Positions 31,945-40,484 of a stretch of 64,000 nt of DNA are shown here, one piece after another; position 1 is the stretch's first letter; the number at the start of each line of letters is the position of its first letter. The notes beneath the pieces are model-generated. The model did no database searches. It was not told where the DNA came from and saw only the letters and a program-made list of their open reading frames with translations. Position numbers and translations under genes: made by a program. The stretch spans positions 62,001-126,000 of the forward strand of contig NC_013171.1 of NCBI RefSeq assembly GCF_000024105.1, in the 5' to 3' direction. Source of the DNA: Anaerococcus prevotii DSM 20548 (GTDB taxonomy: Bacteria > Bacillota > Clostridia > Tissierellales > Peptoniphilaceae).

Positions 31945-32530
31945 ATGAATGAGTATGAAAAAATGATTTCGTCTCAAACTTACAATGCAAATTATGATGA
32001 AGAACTATGGGAGATGAGGATTTTTGCGAGTGATTTATGCTAGGAGTTTAATAAACTAGGATTTAGTGATATCGATGAGAAGTTAGAAATTATTGATAAG
32101 CTAAAGATTAAAAGAAAAACGAGATGTACATTAGAAACACCGTTTTATTGTGATTATGGATTCAACATATCATTTGGAGAAAATTTTTATGCAAATCGTA
32201 ATTTGGTTTTGTTAGATGCAGGGAAAATACATTTTGGTGACAATGTATTTATGGGCCTTCATGTGTATTTACTACCGCAGGTCATCCTCTAGATGTAGAT
32301 AGGAGGAATGAGGGATTGAGTACGCCTATCCAATTAATGTAGGAGACAATGTGTGGATAGGGGCAGGAGTAACAATAAATCCTGGAGTAAGTGTAGGAGA
32401 AAATTCAGTTATAGGTTCGTCGTCTGTTGTAACAAAAGATATACCAGTTAATAGCTTGGCATTTGGCAATCCTTGCAGAGTTATCAGAAAAATTACTGAA
32501 GATGATAAACTAACCAATTATAATAAGTAG
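31945..32530 (+). pseudogene. Sugar O-acetyltransferase (maltose/galactoside type), decayed
   Basis: Translation shows a left-handed beta-helix acetyltransferase of the Maa/LacA-thiogalactoside type: start 'MNEYEKMISSQTYNANYDEEL', then 'PFYCDYGFNISFGENFYANRN' and '[20 protein letters not shown]', ending '...[16 protein letters not shown]'. It is broken by TAG at 32041-32043 (codon 33) and by two frameshifts, near 32270 and at about 32316 (one G missing before AGTACGCC). The start keeps GGAGG. Three independent lesions mean a true pseudogene, not a sequencing slip. It was probably part of the neighbouring galactoside cluster. Confidence 0.9.
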
Positions 32531-32569
32531 CATAAATATAAACCATATTAGAATGTTTACCCTCCGTGG

Positions 32570-32615
32570 TTGACTAAATAAGCCACAGCTTATATAATTA
32601 TAGTGGTAGTTACCA
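32570..32615 (+). promoter_or_regulatory. Promoter and GntR-type operator of the aga/tagatose operon
   Basis: TTGACT (32570-32575), 17-bp spacer, TATAAT (32593-32598). Immediately downstream at 32604-32615 is TGGTA-GT-TACCA, a perfect palindrome near the transcription start that resembles HutC/NagR-subfamily GntR operators. The GntR regulator encoded in this operon is the obvious candidate to bind it. Confidence 0.75.
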
Positions 32616-32628
32616 GCAGGAGGTATAA

Positions 32629-33762
32629 ATGTTTTTAGATTTAGATTATATTAAGGAAAATGATGCTATAAATACTTATAGTGAGATTTTCCAGCAAGCT
32701 AGTATTTGGGAGCTTGTTTACGAAGATTATAAAGAAAGAAAAAGTGAAATAGAAGAATTTTTGGATAAGGCAAGAGGCGCTAAGGTTATCTTTACTGGTG
32801 CTGGTACTAGTGAGTATGTAGGCAATATTGCCAAGGAATACTTAAAGGCCCATGGCGATTTTGAATTTGAGTCTGTTGCCACAACGGATTTGGTTTCTTG
32901 CCCTTATCTTCACTTCAAGAAAGATCGTAAAACTCTTCTAGTTTCTTTTGCAAGAAGCGGTAATTCTCCTGAGTCTCTTGCTGCGGTAGAGCTAGGAGAG
33001 AGTTTGGTTGATGATTTTTATAATCTGGCTATAACCTGTGCCGAAGATGGTAAGCTTGCGGAGAGGTTATATGATGATGAGAAATCTTACGTATTTATAG
33101 AACCAGCTGGTACAAATGACAAGGGTTTTGCTATGACAAGCTCCTTTACTTCTATGCTTTTGACAAGTCTTTTGATTTTTGATAAGTCAGCTATAGACAA
33201 AGAAGAAGCTGTCAAAAAGCTAGCAAAGGCTGGAAGAGAGATCCTTAATGATAAGGAAAATATTGAAAGTCTAGTCGATTTTGATTTTGATAGGATAATC
33301 TATTTGGGAAGTGGTCCTTTATATAAGCTTACCAACGAGGCAAGACTTAAGGTCCTAGAGCTTACTGCTGGCAAGGTAGCTAGCATGTACGAGTCAAGCA
33401 TGGGATTTAGGCACGGTCCAAAGTCCTTTGTGGATGATAAGACCTTGATTGTATCCTTCATTTCATCCAATCCTTATACGAGACAATACGATAAGGATAT
33501 TTTAGATGAGTTAAGTCTAGATGGTATAGCCGAAAAAATCATAGGAGTTTCATGCGAAGAAATTGAAGGAGACTTCGATAAGTTAGTCTATAAGGTGGAC
33601 GGGCTAGGAGATGCTTATCTTTGTGTCTTATTTGCTATGATAGCTCAACTTATAAGTCTTATAACATCTCTAAGGGTAGGAAATAATCCAGACAATCCTT
33701 CCAAGTCTCACACAGTAAACAGGGTTGTAAAGGGAGTTACTATCCACGAGTACGATAAGTAG
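32629..33762 (+). CDS. agaS: AgaS-like sugar-phosphate isomerase/deaminase (SIS domains)
   Basis: A 377-residue protein with two SIS domains. 'VIFTGAGTSEYVGNIAKEYL' and 'LLVSFARSGNSPESLAAVEL' mark the first; 'IIYLGSGPLYKLTNEARLKV' and 'GFRHGPKSFVDDKTLIV' mark the second. In GalNAc catabolism AgaS converts galactosamine-6-P to tagatose-6-P and ammonia. Placement with nagA, lacC and lacD supports that role over GlmS-like isomerases, which carry an N-terminal glutaminase domain absent here. The start has AGGAGGTATAA. The first gene of a five-gene operon. Confidence 0.88.
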   Translation: MFLDLDYIKENDAINTYSEIFQQASIWELVYEDYKERKSEIEEFLDKARGAKVIFTGAGTSEYVGNIAKEYLKAHGDFEFESVATTDLVSCPYLHFKKDRKTLLVSFARSGNSPESLAAVELGESLVDDFYNLAITCAEDGKLAERLYDDEKSYVFIEPAGTNDKGFAMTSSFTSMLLTSLLIFDKSAIDKEEAVKKLAKAGREILNDKENIESLVDFDFDRIIYLGSGPLYKLTNEARLKVLELTAGKVASMYESSMGFRHGPKSFVDDKTLIVSFISSNPYTRQYDKDILDELSLDGIAEKIIGVSCEEIEGDFDKLVYKVDGLGDAYLCVLFAMIAQLISLITSLRVGNNPDNPSKSHTVNRVVKGVTIHEYDK

Positions 33763-33767
33763 GGCCT

Positions 33768-34469
33768 ATGAGTCTTTATTCTGAGATTGTAAAAGACCTT
33801 ACAGAGAAAATCTCCACTATGGAAAAGGGAGACAAGATTCCTTCTGAAAGACAGCTTTGCATTGACTATGATGTGAGTAGGACCACTATTAGAAATGCTA
33901 TAGGAGAGCTAGTCAATAGTGGTCTTATAGTTCAAATCCAAGGCAAGGGGAGTTTTGTTACAGGCAAGCATAATTTGAGGGACAATCTTTCAAATTACTA
34001 TTCCTTCACCCAAAGGACCATAGCCAATGGTATGAAGCCAAAGTCTGAGATAATCGACTTTAGGATCAAGAAGGCCAACAAGGATTTGGCAGGACAGATG
34101 AAGCTTGAGAATATGGACTTGGTCATTGAGCTTGTAAGGCTTAGGCTTGCTGATGATGAGCCTATGATGTACGAGACAACTTACATTCCCTATGAGAGGT
34201 TTACTAATATTTCTAGGGAGCTTGTAAGTAAAAAGCCCCTCTATGATATATTTGATGAGTCAAATGCTGCGATTTTCACAGTAAATGAGAGCTTTTCTGT
34301 TGGGAATTTGACTAAAAAGATTGCAGGCTTTTTGGGACAAAGACCTGATGCTCCAAGTCTAAAGATTACAAGAAAGAGTTTTGATTTTGACGAGAATTTA
34401 CTAGAATATACTATATCCTACGCCAGAGGAGACAAGTTCTACTATGAAACGAGTTATAGTCCGAGATAA
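33768..34469 (+). CDS. GntR family (HutC/UTRA) regulator
   Basis: A 233-residue regulator: N-terminal GntR winged helix ('KIPSERQLCIDYDVSRTTIRNAI...LVNSGLIVQIQGKGSFV') and C-terminal UTRA effector domain, similar to NagR/YvoA or AgaR2-type repressors that sense amino-sugar phosphates. It begins 5 bp after agaS, inside the operon it probably controls through the palindrome at 32604-32615. GGGCCT precedes the start, so translation is probably coupled. Confidence 0.88.
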   Translation: MSLYSEIVKDLTEKISTMEKGDKIPSERQLCIDYDVSRTTIRNAIGELVNSGLIVQIQGKGSFVTGKHNLRDNLSNYYSFTQRTIANGMKPKSEIIDFRIKKANKDLAGQMKLENMDLVIELVRLRLADDEPMMYETTYIPYERFTNISRELVSKKPLYDIFDESNAAIFTVNESFSVGNLTKKIAGFLGQRPDAPSLKITRKSFDFDENLLEYTISYARGDKFYYETSYSPR

Positions 34470-34483
34470 GCTAAGGAGATTAA

Positions 34484-35611
34484 ATGTATTACTCAGCAAA
34501 ATATATAGTGCTAGAAGATAAAGTTTTAGAAGATTATTATATGGAAGTGGAAGATGGGAAAGTGAAGTCATTTTCCAAAGATAAGCCAGAAGAGTTTGAA
34601 TACTTGGGAGAGATAATAGCCCCAGGTCTTGTAGATACCCACATTCATGGCTATGCCGGTAAAGACATCATGGATTGTGAAAAGGGCTATCTAAATGAAA
34701 TATCCAAGGGGATTTTGGAATGTGGAGTTACAAGCTTTCTTCCAACAACCCTTACAGATACTACAGAAAAGCTCGATAAGGCTTGTGAAGTAATTGGCGA
34801 AGAATACGAAGATGTAGAGGGTGCTAAGGTTCGTGGAATCTTCCTCGAGGGACCTTTCTTCACAGAGAAGTATAAGGGAGCCCAAAATCCTTCTTATATG
34901 TCTGATCCATCTATAGATAAGCTAAAAAGGTGGAAAGAGCTCTCTAAGGGGCTTGTAAATAAAATTGCCATAGCTCCAGAAAGAGATGGGGCAATCGACT
35001 TTATCAAAAAAGCCAACGCTATGGGCGTAAGAGTTGCCCTAGGCCATTCTGATGCGAGCTTTGAAAAGGCAGTAGAAGCAGTGGATGCTGGAGCTAATAT
35101 TTTTGTCCATGTATATAATGGCATGAGTGGCCTCCATCACAGAAATCCTGGCATGGTGGGAGCTGCTATGAAGACTGATTCTATAGGAGAATTAATATGT
35201 GACGGTCATCACGTAAATCCTGCCGCAGCAGAGATTTTGATGGACGTAAAGGGAAGAGATAGGATAGCTCTTATTACAGATTGTATGTCAGCAGGTGGCA
35301 TGCCTGAAGGAGATTACAAGTTAGGAGACTATCCTGTAATAGTAAAAGATGGAACAGCAAGATTAAAAGACAGTGGAAACCTTGCGGGATCTATCCTAAA
35401 ACTCAAAGAAGCTGTCAAAAATGTTGTAGAATGGGAGATTGCAGATGTTTTTGAGGCCATACAAATGGCAAGCCTCATTCCTGCCAAATCTGTCGGAATC
35501 GATGATGTATGCGGAAAGATTCACGAAGGCTATGACGCAGACTTCATAGTCCTTGATGAGAACTTAGACCTACTTGCAACCTTCCTAAATGGAGAAAGGG
35601 TATTTGGATGA
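34484..35611 (+). CDS. nagA: N-acetylhexosamine-6-phosphate deacetylase
   Basis: A 375-residue amidohydrolase of the NagA/AgaA family. Visible are the metal-binding 'DTHIHGYAGKDIMD' (about residue 52), 'GIFLEGPFF', 'VALGHSDASFEKA', 'FVHVYNGMSGLHHRNPG' and 'LITDCMSAGGMPEG' with the catalytic Asp. It removes acetate from N-acetylglucosamine-6-P or N-acetylgalactosamine-6-P. The agaS and lacCD neighbours favour GalNAc-6-P (AgaA activity), but sequence alone does not separate the two. It overlaps lacC by 4 bp. Confidence 0.92.
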   Translation: MYYSAKYIVLEDKVLEDYYMEVEDGKVKSFSKDKPEEFEYLGEIIAPGLVDTHIHGYAGKDIMDCEKGYLNEISKGILECGVTSFLPTTLTDTTEKLDKACEVIGEEYEDVEGAKVRGIFLEGPFFTEKYKGAQNPSYMSDPSIDKLKRWKELSKGLVNKIAIAPERDGAIDFIKKANAMGVRVALGHSDASFEKAVEAVDAGANIFVHVYNGMSGLHHRNPGMVGAAMKTDSIGELICDGHHVNPAAAEILMDVKGRDRIALITDCMSAGGMPEGDYKLGDYPVIVKDGTARLKDSGNLAGSILKLKEAVKNVVEWEIADVFEAIQMASLIPAKSVGIDDVCGKIHEGYDADFIVLDENLDLLATFLNGERVFG

Positions 35612-36534
35612 TACTAACGATAACAGCAAACCCTTCTGTAGATATATCTTACCAACTAGAAAAGTTCAATATCGACGATGTAACAAGAACTAGCGATATA
35701 GAAAAACATGCTGGTGGTAAGGGAATCCATGTTGGTTATGTCCTAAAAGAATTGGGAAGTAAGCCTGTACATTCAGGATTTGCAGGGGGTAAGCTTGGAG
35801 AATTTATAGAAGAAGGCCTAGAAGATAGGGGCCAAGAGGCGAGATTTGTTAAGATTAAGGGGGATACGAGAAATTGTATAGCCATCCTTCATGAAGGAAA
35901 ACAAACCGAAATCCTGGAGGCAGGCCCAACTATAGAAAAAGAAGAGGAAGAAGAATTCCTAAATAAGCTTGATCAAATAAGCGAGGGCTGCCATATAATC
36001 AATATATCAGGTTCCCTTCCAAAGGGGCTTACAAGTGATTTCTACAAAGAGATAATAAAATATGCCAAAAAGCATAATAAATTCGTCTCAGTAGACACTT
36101 CTGGCAAGACCCTTAAAGATATGATCAATGCAGAAGAAAAACCAGATCTCATAAAGCCTAACGAAACAGAAATAGCTGACGTACTAGGTAGAAAAATAGA
36201 AAAGAAGGACTTGAAGGAAATCCTAGAGGAAGAGCCTTTTAAGGATATACCATATATAATAGTATCTATGGGAAAAGACGGGGCTATGGTTAAGATTAAA
36301 GATAAAATCTACAATGCCAAGGTTCCAAAAGTAGAAGCCGTAAATCCAGTAGGAAGCGGTGATTCATCCCTTGCAGGGGCGCTTTTTGCAATAGATGAAG
36401 GAAAATCTGACGAAGAAATAATAAAGACTTCAATGACTTGCGGTCTATTAAATGTTCTCACAGAGGAAATCGCCCATATAGAAATAGAAAAGTTTGACAA
36501 ATATTTCGAAGAAATAAAAGTGGAGGAAGTATAA
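35608..36534 (+). CDS. lacC: Tagatose-6-phosphate kinase (PfkB family)
   Basis: A 308-residue PfkB-family kinase with 'HAGGKGIHVGYVLKELG' near the N-terminus and the catalytic 'NPVGSGDSSLAGAL' (Asp near 251). It phosphorylates tagatose-6-P to tagatose-1,6-bisphosphate. The paralogous 1-phosphofructokinase has the same motifs, but the directly following lacD makes LacC the better call. It overlaps nagA by 4 bp and lacD by 1 bp. Confidence 0.9.
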   Translation: MILTITANPSVDISYQLEKFNIDDVTRTSDIEKHAGGKGIHVGYVLKELGSKPVHSGFAGGKLGEFIEEGLEDRGQEARFVKIKGDTRNCIAILHEGKQTEILEAGPTIEKEEEEEFLNKLDQISEGCHIINISGSLPKGLTSDFYKEIIKYAKKHNKFVSVDTSGKTLKDMINAEEKPDLIKPNETEIADVLGRKIEKKDLKEILEEEPFKDIPYIIVSMGKDGAMVKIKDKIYNAKVPKVEAVNPVGSGDSSLAGALFAIDEGKSDEEIIKTSMTCGLLNVLTEEIAHIEIEKFDKYFEEIKVEEV

Positions 36535-37517
36535 TGAAAATTTCACAAGAAAAACTAGAAAATCTCAAAAAATTAGTAAATGAAGACGGAGCTATAGCAG
36601 CCCTTGCCATAGACCAAAGAGGATCAATGGAAAAAATGATGGGAGCGGCTAACCCTGATCTTAACAATGTCGAAGGAATCGGAGCCTACAAGGAATTAGT
36701 TTCAAAAGAACTAACACCATTTGCCTCATCAATCCTACTTGACCCAATCTATGGCGAAAAGGGAATTGCAGCTAAGGCAGAAGGAACTGGACTCATCCTA
36801 AGCTATGAACAAACAGGTTATGATGAATACGATGAAGGAAGACTTCCAAGACTTATCAACTTCATGAGCGTACTTAGGGCAAAAGAAATGGGAGCTAACG
36901 CTATAAAAACCCTTCTCTACTACGACTGTGATGATGAAGAAGAAACAAATGACATCAAAAGAGCTTGGGTAGAAAGAGTAGGATACGAATGCGAAGGCTT
37001 AGGACTTCCACACTTCTTGGAAATCATCACTTACGATAGAAATATGGAATCTGAAAAAAATGCTGAATACGCAAAGGTAAGACCACACAAGGTAAATACT
37101 GCGATGAAAGAATTCTCTGATCCAAAATACAAGGTAGACGTTCTTAAGGTTGAAACACCAACTAACATGAACTTTGTAGAAGGCCTTGGCAAGGAAGAAG
37201 CAGTTTACACTAGAGAAGAAGCAATCAAACACTTCAAAGACCAATCAGCCTCAACTGACCTACCATTCATCTTCCTATCAGGCGGAATTACTGCAGAACT
37301 ATTCCAAGAAACATTAAAACTTGCCAAAGAAGCAGACTCACAATTCAACGGAGTTCTCTGCGGTAGAGCAACTTGGAAAGATTCAGTAGAAATATTTGGA
37401 AAAGATAAAGAAGAAGCCAAAAAATGGCTAGAGACAACAGGAAAAGAAAACATTCAAACCCTAAATGAAGTTCTAAAAGAAACAGCTCACTCTGTTTTTG
37501 AGAAAATAGAAGAATAA
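36534..37517 (+). CDS. lacD: Tagatose-1,6-bisphosphate aldolase
   Basis: A 327-residue class I LacD-type aldolase: 'AALAIDQRGSMEKMM', 'LDPIYGEKGIAA', 'DVLKVETPTNM' (with the Schiff-base Lys region) and 'FIFLSGGITAELF'. It cleaves tagatose-1,6-bisphosphate to dihydroxyacetone phosphate and glyceraldehyde-3-phosphate. Length fits LacD (about 325). It ends the agaS-gntR-nagA-lacC-lacD operon at a terminator. GGAGG is present upstream inside lacC. Confidence 0.94.
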   Translation: MKISQEKLENLKKLVNEDGAIAALAIDQRGSMEKMMGAANPDLNNVEGIGAYKELVSKELTPFASSILLDPIYGEKGIAAKAEGTGLILSYEQTGYDEYDEGRLPRLINFMSVLRAKEMGANAIKTLLYYDCDDEEETNDIKRAWVERVGYECEGLGLPHFLEIITYDRNMESEKNAEYAKVRPHKVNTAMKEFSDPKYKVDVLKVETPTNMNFVEGLGKEEAVYTREEAIKHFKDQSASTDLPFIFLSGGITAELFQETLKLAKEADSQFNGVLCGRATWKDSVEIFGKDKEEAKKWLETTGKENIQTLNEVLKETAHSVFEKIEE

Positions 37518-37521
37518 AAAA

Positions 37522-37564
37522 TAATGCAGGAAGCAAGGAGATTTTGCTTTCTGCATTTTATTTT
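37522..37564. terminator. Bidirectional terminator, lacD / lipoprotein
   Basis: AATGCAG.AAGCAA...TTGCTT.CTGCATT stem followed by TTATTTT; it serves both convergent genes. Confidence 0.82.
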
Positions 37565-38249
37565 AAGAAGAAATACTAGCACTTTTGACAAGGCCATTTT
37601 CTATGACGAGTACAAGTCCTAGACCAGTATCCTTACATTCTTCTAGGTAGGCGTTAAACTCATCTACTGTCATGATTTGAGGCTCGGCCATGCCGCTTGT
37701 AGCTTGAAAGACTGTATCCTCATCAAAGGAGAAGTCATAGGTCGAATTTGCCATTATTTGGTAGTCATCTAAGGCTCCGACTTCTTCGCTATAGGATAGG
37801 CTACCCTTTATAGTAAAAGTGCTTGTAGAAGCGTCTGCGAAGGCTTCTTGGCAATATCCTATAGTACCCTGGGCTTTCCCACCGCTTTCAGAGTCAAGGA
37901 TCGTCAAGTATTGGCCATTAGCTAGGAAATCTCTGTTTTCTGAAGGAGAGTCCTCTTGGATTTTTTTATCTTCAGAAGGACTTTCTTCTTGCTCCTTCTT
38001 ATTTTCCGAACCCTTATCCTTAGGAGCTTCTTTTTTTTCTTCCTTTTTATCCTCTTTATCTTTCTTTATTTTTTCCTCATCCTCGGATTTTTGCTCTTCC
38101 TTTTTTTCTTCATTCTTAGATTTTTGATCAGCTTTTTCTGTAATTTCTGCCTTACTATTTTTATCTTCTTTATTTTCTTTATTACTACATGAGCTAATAA
38201 ATAGGGATAAAGCTAGTAAGATGCATATATTTTTAATTAATTTTTTCAT
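37563..38249 (-). CDS. Lipoprotein with Lys/Glu-rich linker, unknown function
   Basis: A 228-residue predicted lipoprotein: signal peptide with lipobox 'ISSC', then about 80 residues of almost pure Lys/Glu/Asp/Ser that include two 'DSPSE/ESPSE' elements, then a compact C-terminal domain of about 120 residues starting 'FLANGQYLTILDSESGGKAQG'. The charged part probably spans the cell wall; it is likely extended or coiled. I do not recognise the C-terminal domain. It is a single minus-strand gene with AGAGGTGAAATT before the start. The 38250-38543 gap holds only AT-rich sequence and the next gene's promoter. Confidence 0.8.
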   Translation of the reverse strand: MKKLIKNICILLALSLFISSCSNKENKEDKNSKAEITEKADQKSKNEEKKEEQKSEDEEKIKKDKEDKKEEKKEAPKDKGSENKKEQEESPSEDKKIQEDSPSENRDFLANGQYLTILDSESGGKAQGTIGYCQEAFADASTSTFTIKGSLSYSEEVGALDDYQIMANSTYDFSFDEDTVFQATSGMAEPQIMTVDEFNAYLEECKDTGLGLVLVIENGLVKSASISS

Positions 38250-38481
38250 AATTTCACCTCTAGGCTATTTTACCTCTATTTAGAATCTTTAGTATATTTA
38301 TAAAAAATAAACGATTAAAAGTATTAGAATTGGGCTATATATAGACTAGGAAAAGCTTTCTAGATTTGCTTTCGATTTATCTTAAGATATAGTAGAATTT
38401 CTTAGCTAAGATTAAACTATTTCATAAAAATTTTAGATATATTAGTAAGAATTTTATAAATATTTTGACAGGTAAATATAT

Positions 38482-38510
38482 TTGACAAATCTTTTTATTA
38501 AGGCTACAAT
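38482..38510 (+). promoter_or_regulatory. Promoter of the acyl-CoA dehydrogenase fusion gene
   Basis: TTGACA (38482-38487), 17-bp spacer, TACAAT (38505-38510). A second TTGACA 17 bp upstream (38465) lacks a matching -10. Confidence 0.75.
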
Positions 38511-38543
38511 TTAAGTAGATGACAATTATAAAAGGAGGATTTT

Positions 38544-40472
38544 ATGCTTTTTAAGACAACAGATCAACATGAGGCCCTACGTAAAAAAGTTAGAGCTTTT
38601 GCTGAAGAAAAAGTAAAACCAATAGCATTCGACCTAGATCAAAAGAATGAATTCCCAGATGATATAGTTAAAGAAATGGGAGAATTAGGATTCTTAGGAA
38701 TACCTTATCCTAAAGAATACGGTGGTCAAGGTCTAGACGTTATTTCTTATGCAATCGTTGTAGAAGAATTATCAAGAGTAGACGGTGGTGTTGGTGTAAT
38801 TTGTTCAGCACATACATCTTTAGGTTCATGGCCAATTTTTGCTTTTGGTACAGAAGAACAAAAGAAAAAATACCTAACTCCACTTGCTAAGGGTGAAAAA
38901 CTCGGTGGATTTGGACTTACAGAAGAAAACGCAGGTTCAGACGCTGGTGGAACAGAAACTACAGCAGAACTTGATGGTGATAATTACATTCTTAATGGTA
39001 AAAAGATTTTTATTACAAATGCTCCAAAAGCTGATACATATGTAGTGTTCGCAGTTACTACACCAGGTATAGGAACACACGGAATTTCAGCTTTCATAGT
39101 AGAAAAAGACTTCGAAGGCTTCACCTTCTCTGATCACTACGACAAGCTAGGTATCAGATCATCTTCTACAGCTGAACTTCACTTTGAAAATGTTAAGGTT
39201 CCAAAAGAAAACCTACTAGGTAAGGAAGGTCAAGGATTCAAGATCGCTATGGCTACCCTAGATGGTGGTAGAATTGGTATAGCATCTCAAGCTTTAGGTA
39301 TAGGACAAGGCGCTTATGAATCTGCCCTAGCTTATGCTAAAGAACGTGAACAATTCGGTCTTCCAATAGCTCACTTACAAGCAAATACATTTAAACTTGC
39401 TGATATGGCAACCCAGCTACATGGTGCAAGACTTATGATTTATCAAGCAGCAGAATTAAAAGAAAATCACGAAAGATATTCTGCAGAAGCTGCTATGGCT
39501 AAACAAGTTGCATCAGACCTTGCTATGAAGATATCAACAGAAGCTGTACAAATCTACGGTGGTTCTGGATTTATCAAGGGTGTAGATGTTGAAAGATTCT
39601 TCAGAGATGCCAAGATTACACAAATCTACGAAGGAACTAACGAGATCATGAGAGTCGTAGTAGGTGCTAATACTGTAGGTCGTGCTCCAAAGATGAAAAG
39701 AGCAGGGGGCAGAGGCAAAGATGCTGGCCCAATAGCAGGCTTACGTAAGAAAGAAATCTACACAGGAGATCCAAAAGAAGCAGTTAAAAAATTAGTTGCA
39801 GCTCTTAAAAAAGACGGATATGACTTCACAGTTGGAATCGATCCAAACACACCAATCCCAGAAGCACAAAGAGTAGTTGTAGCTGGACGTGGTATTGGTG
39901 AGAAGAAAAATATGAAACTAATCGAAGATTTAGCTTACCAAGCAGGTGCAGCTATTTCATCATCAAGACCAGTTGCAGAAACACTTAAATACATTCCACT
40001 AGAAAGATACATCGGAATGAGTGGTCAAACCTTTAAGGGTAACCTCTATATCGGAGTCGGAGTATCAGGAGCAGGTCAACACTTGAAGGGAATGAAAAAC
40101 GCTTCAACAATCGTTGCAATCAATAGCAGTGCTAACGCTCCAATCTTTAACAACTGTGACTACGGTATCGTAGGAGATGCTATGGTAATCCTTCCACTAC
40201 TTATCAAAGAACTTGATAATGGAGAAGAAAAGAAACCAGCACCACCTATGAAGAAGATGAAAAGATCTAAACCAAGGAAAATGGCTCCCAAAGAAGATAT
40301 TTACGTGGATTTGGGATCTGGTTACGAATATGACCCAGAAGTAGGCGATCCTACACAAGGAGTTGAACCAGGAACACCATTTGACAAATTGCCAGATGAA
40401 TGGGTAAGTCCAGTTTCTGGAGAAGCTAAAGAAGAATTCATCAAACTAGAATTCCCAGAAGACAGAAAGTAG
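38544..40472 (+). CDS. Butyryl-CoA dehydrogenase type protein fused to EtfA FAD domain and a cysteine-less rubredoxin domain
   Basis: A 642-residue three-part protein. Residues 1-380 are a short-chain acyl-CoA dehydrogenase ('[20 protein letters not shown]'; catalytic Glu in '[12 protein letters not shown]', about 361). Residues about 410-565 match the FAD-binding C-terminal domain of EtfA ('VVVAGRGIG', '[13 protein letters not shown]', '[20 protein letters not shown]', '[13 protein letters not shown]'). Residues about 585-638 align with rubredoxin ('[18 protein letters not shown]'), but the four iron ligands are Asp, Ser, Ser and Ser ('YVDLGSGY', 'WVSPVSGE'). The fusion suggests direct electron transfer from the acyl-CoA FAD to the EtfA FAD; the last domain cannot bind iron and may be structural. 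No EtfB gene is in the window. The start has AAAGGAGGATTTT; highly expressed codon style. Confidence 0.92.
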   Translation: MLFKTTDQHEALRKKVRAFAEEKVKPIAFDLDQKNEFPDDIVKEMGELGFLGIPYPKEYGGQGLDVISYAIVVEELSRVDGGVGVICSAHTSLGSWPIFAFGTEEQKKKYLTPLAKGEKLGGFGLTEENAGSDAGGTETTAELDGDNYILNGKKIFITNAPKADTYVVFAVTTPGIGTHGISAFIVEKDFEGFTFSDHYDKLGIRSSSTAELHFENVKVPKENLLGKEGQGFKIAMATLDGGRIGIASQALGIGQGAYESALAYAKEREQFGLPIAHLQANTFKLADMATQLHGARLMIYQAAELKENHERYSAEAAMAKQVASDLAMKISTEAVQIYGGSGFIKGVDVERFFRDAKITQIYEGTNEIMRVVVGANTVGRAPKMKRAGGRGKDAGPIAGLRKKEIYTGDPKEAVKKLVAALKKDGYDFTVGIDPNTPIPEAQRVVVAGRGIGEKKNMKLIEDLAYQAGAAISSSRPVAETLKYIPLERYIGMSGQTFKGNLYIGVGVSGAGQHLKGMKNASTIVAINSSANAPIFNNCDYGIVGDAMVILPLLIKELDNGEEKKPAPPMKKMKRSKPRKMAPKEDIYVDLGSGYEYDPEVGDPTQGVEPGTPFDKLPDEWVSPVSGEAKEEFIKLEFPEDRK

Positions 40473-40484
40473 TAGGAGGATTTA

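Noticed and set aside
37819-38192. Ser/Phe-rich plus-strand ORFs opposite the Lys/Glu-rich lipoprotein
   Set aside because: Antisense of low-complexity AAG/GAA codons; no start signals.
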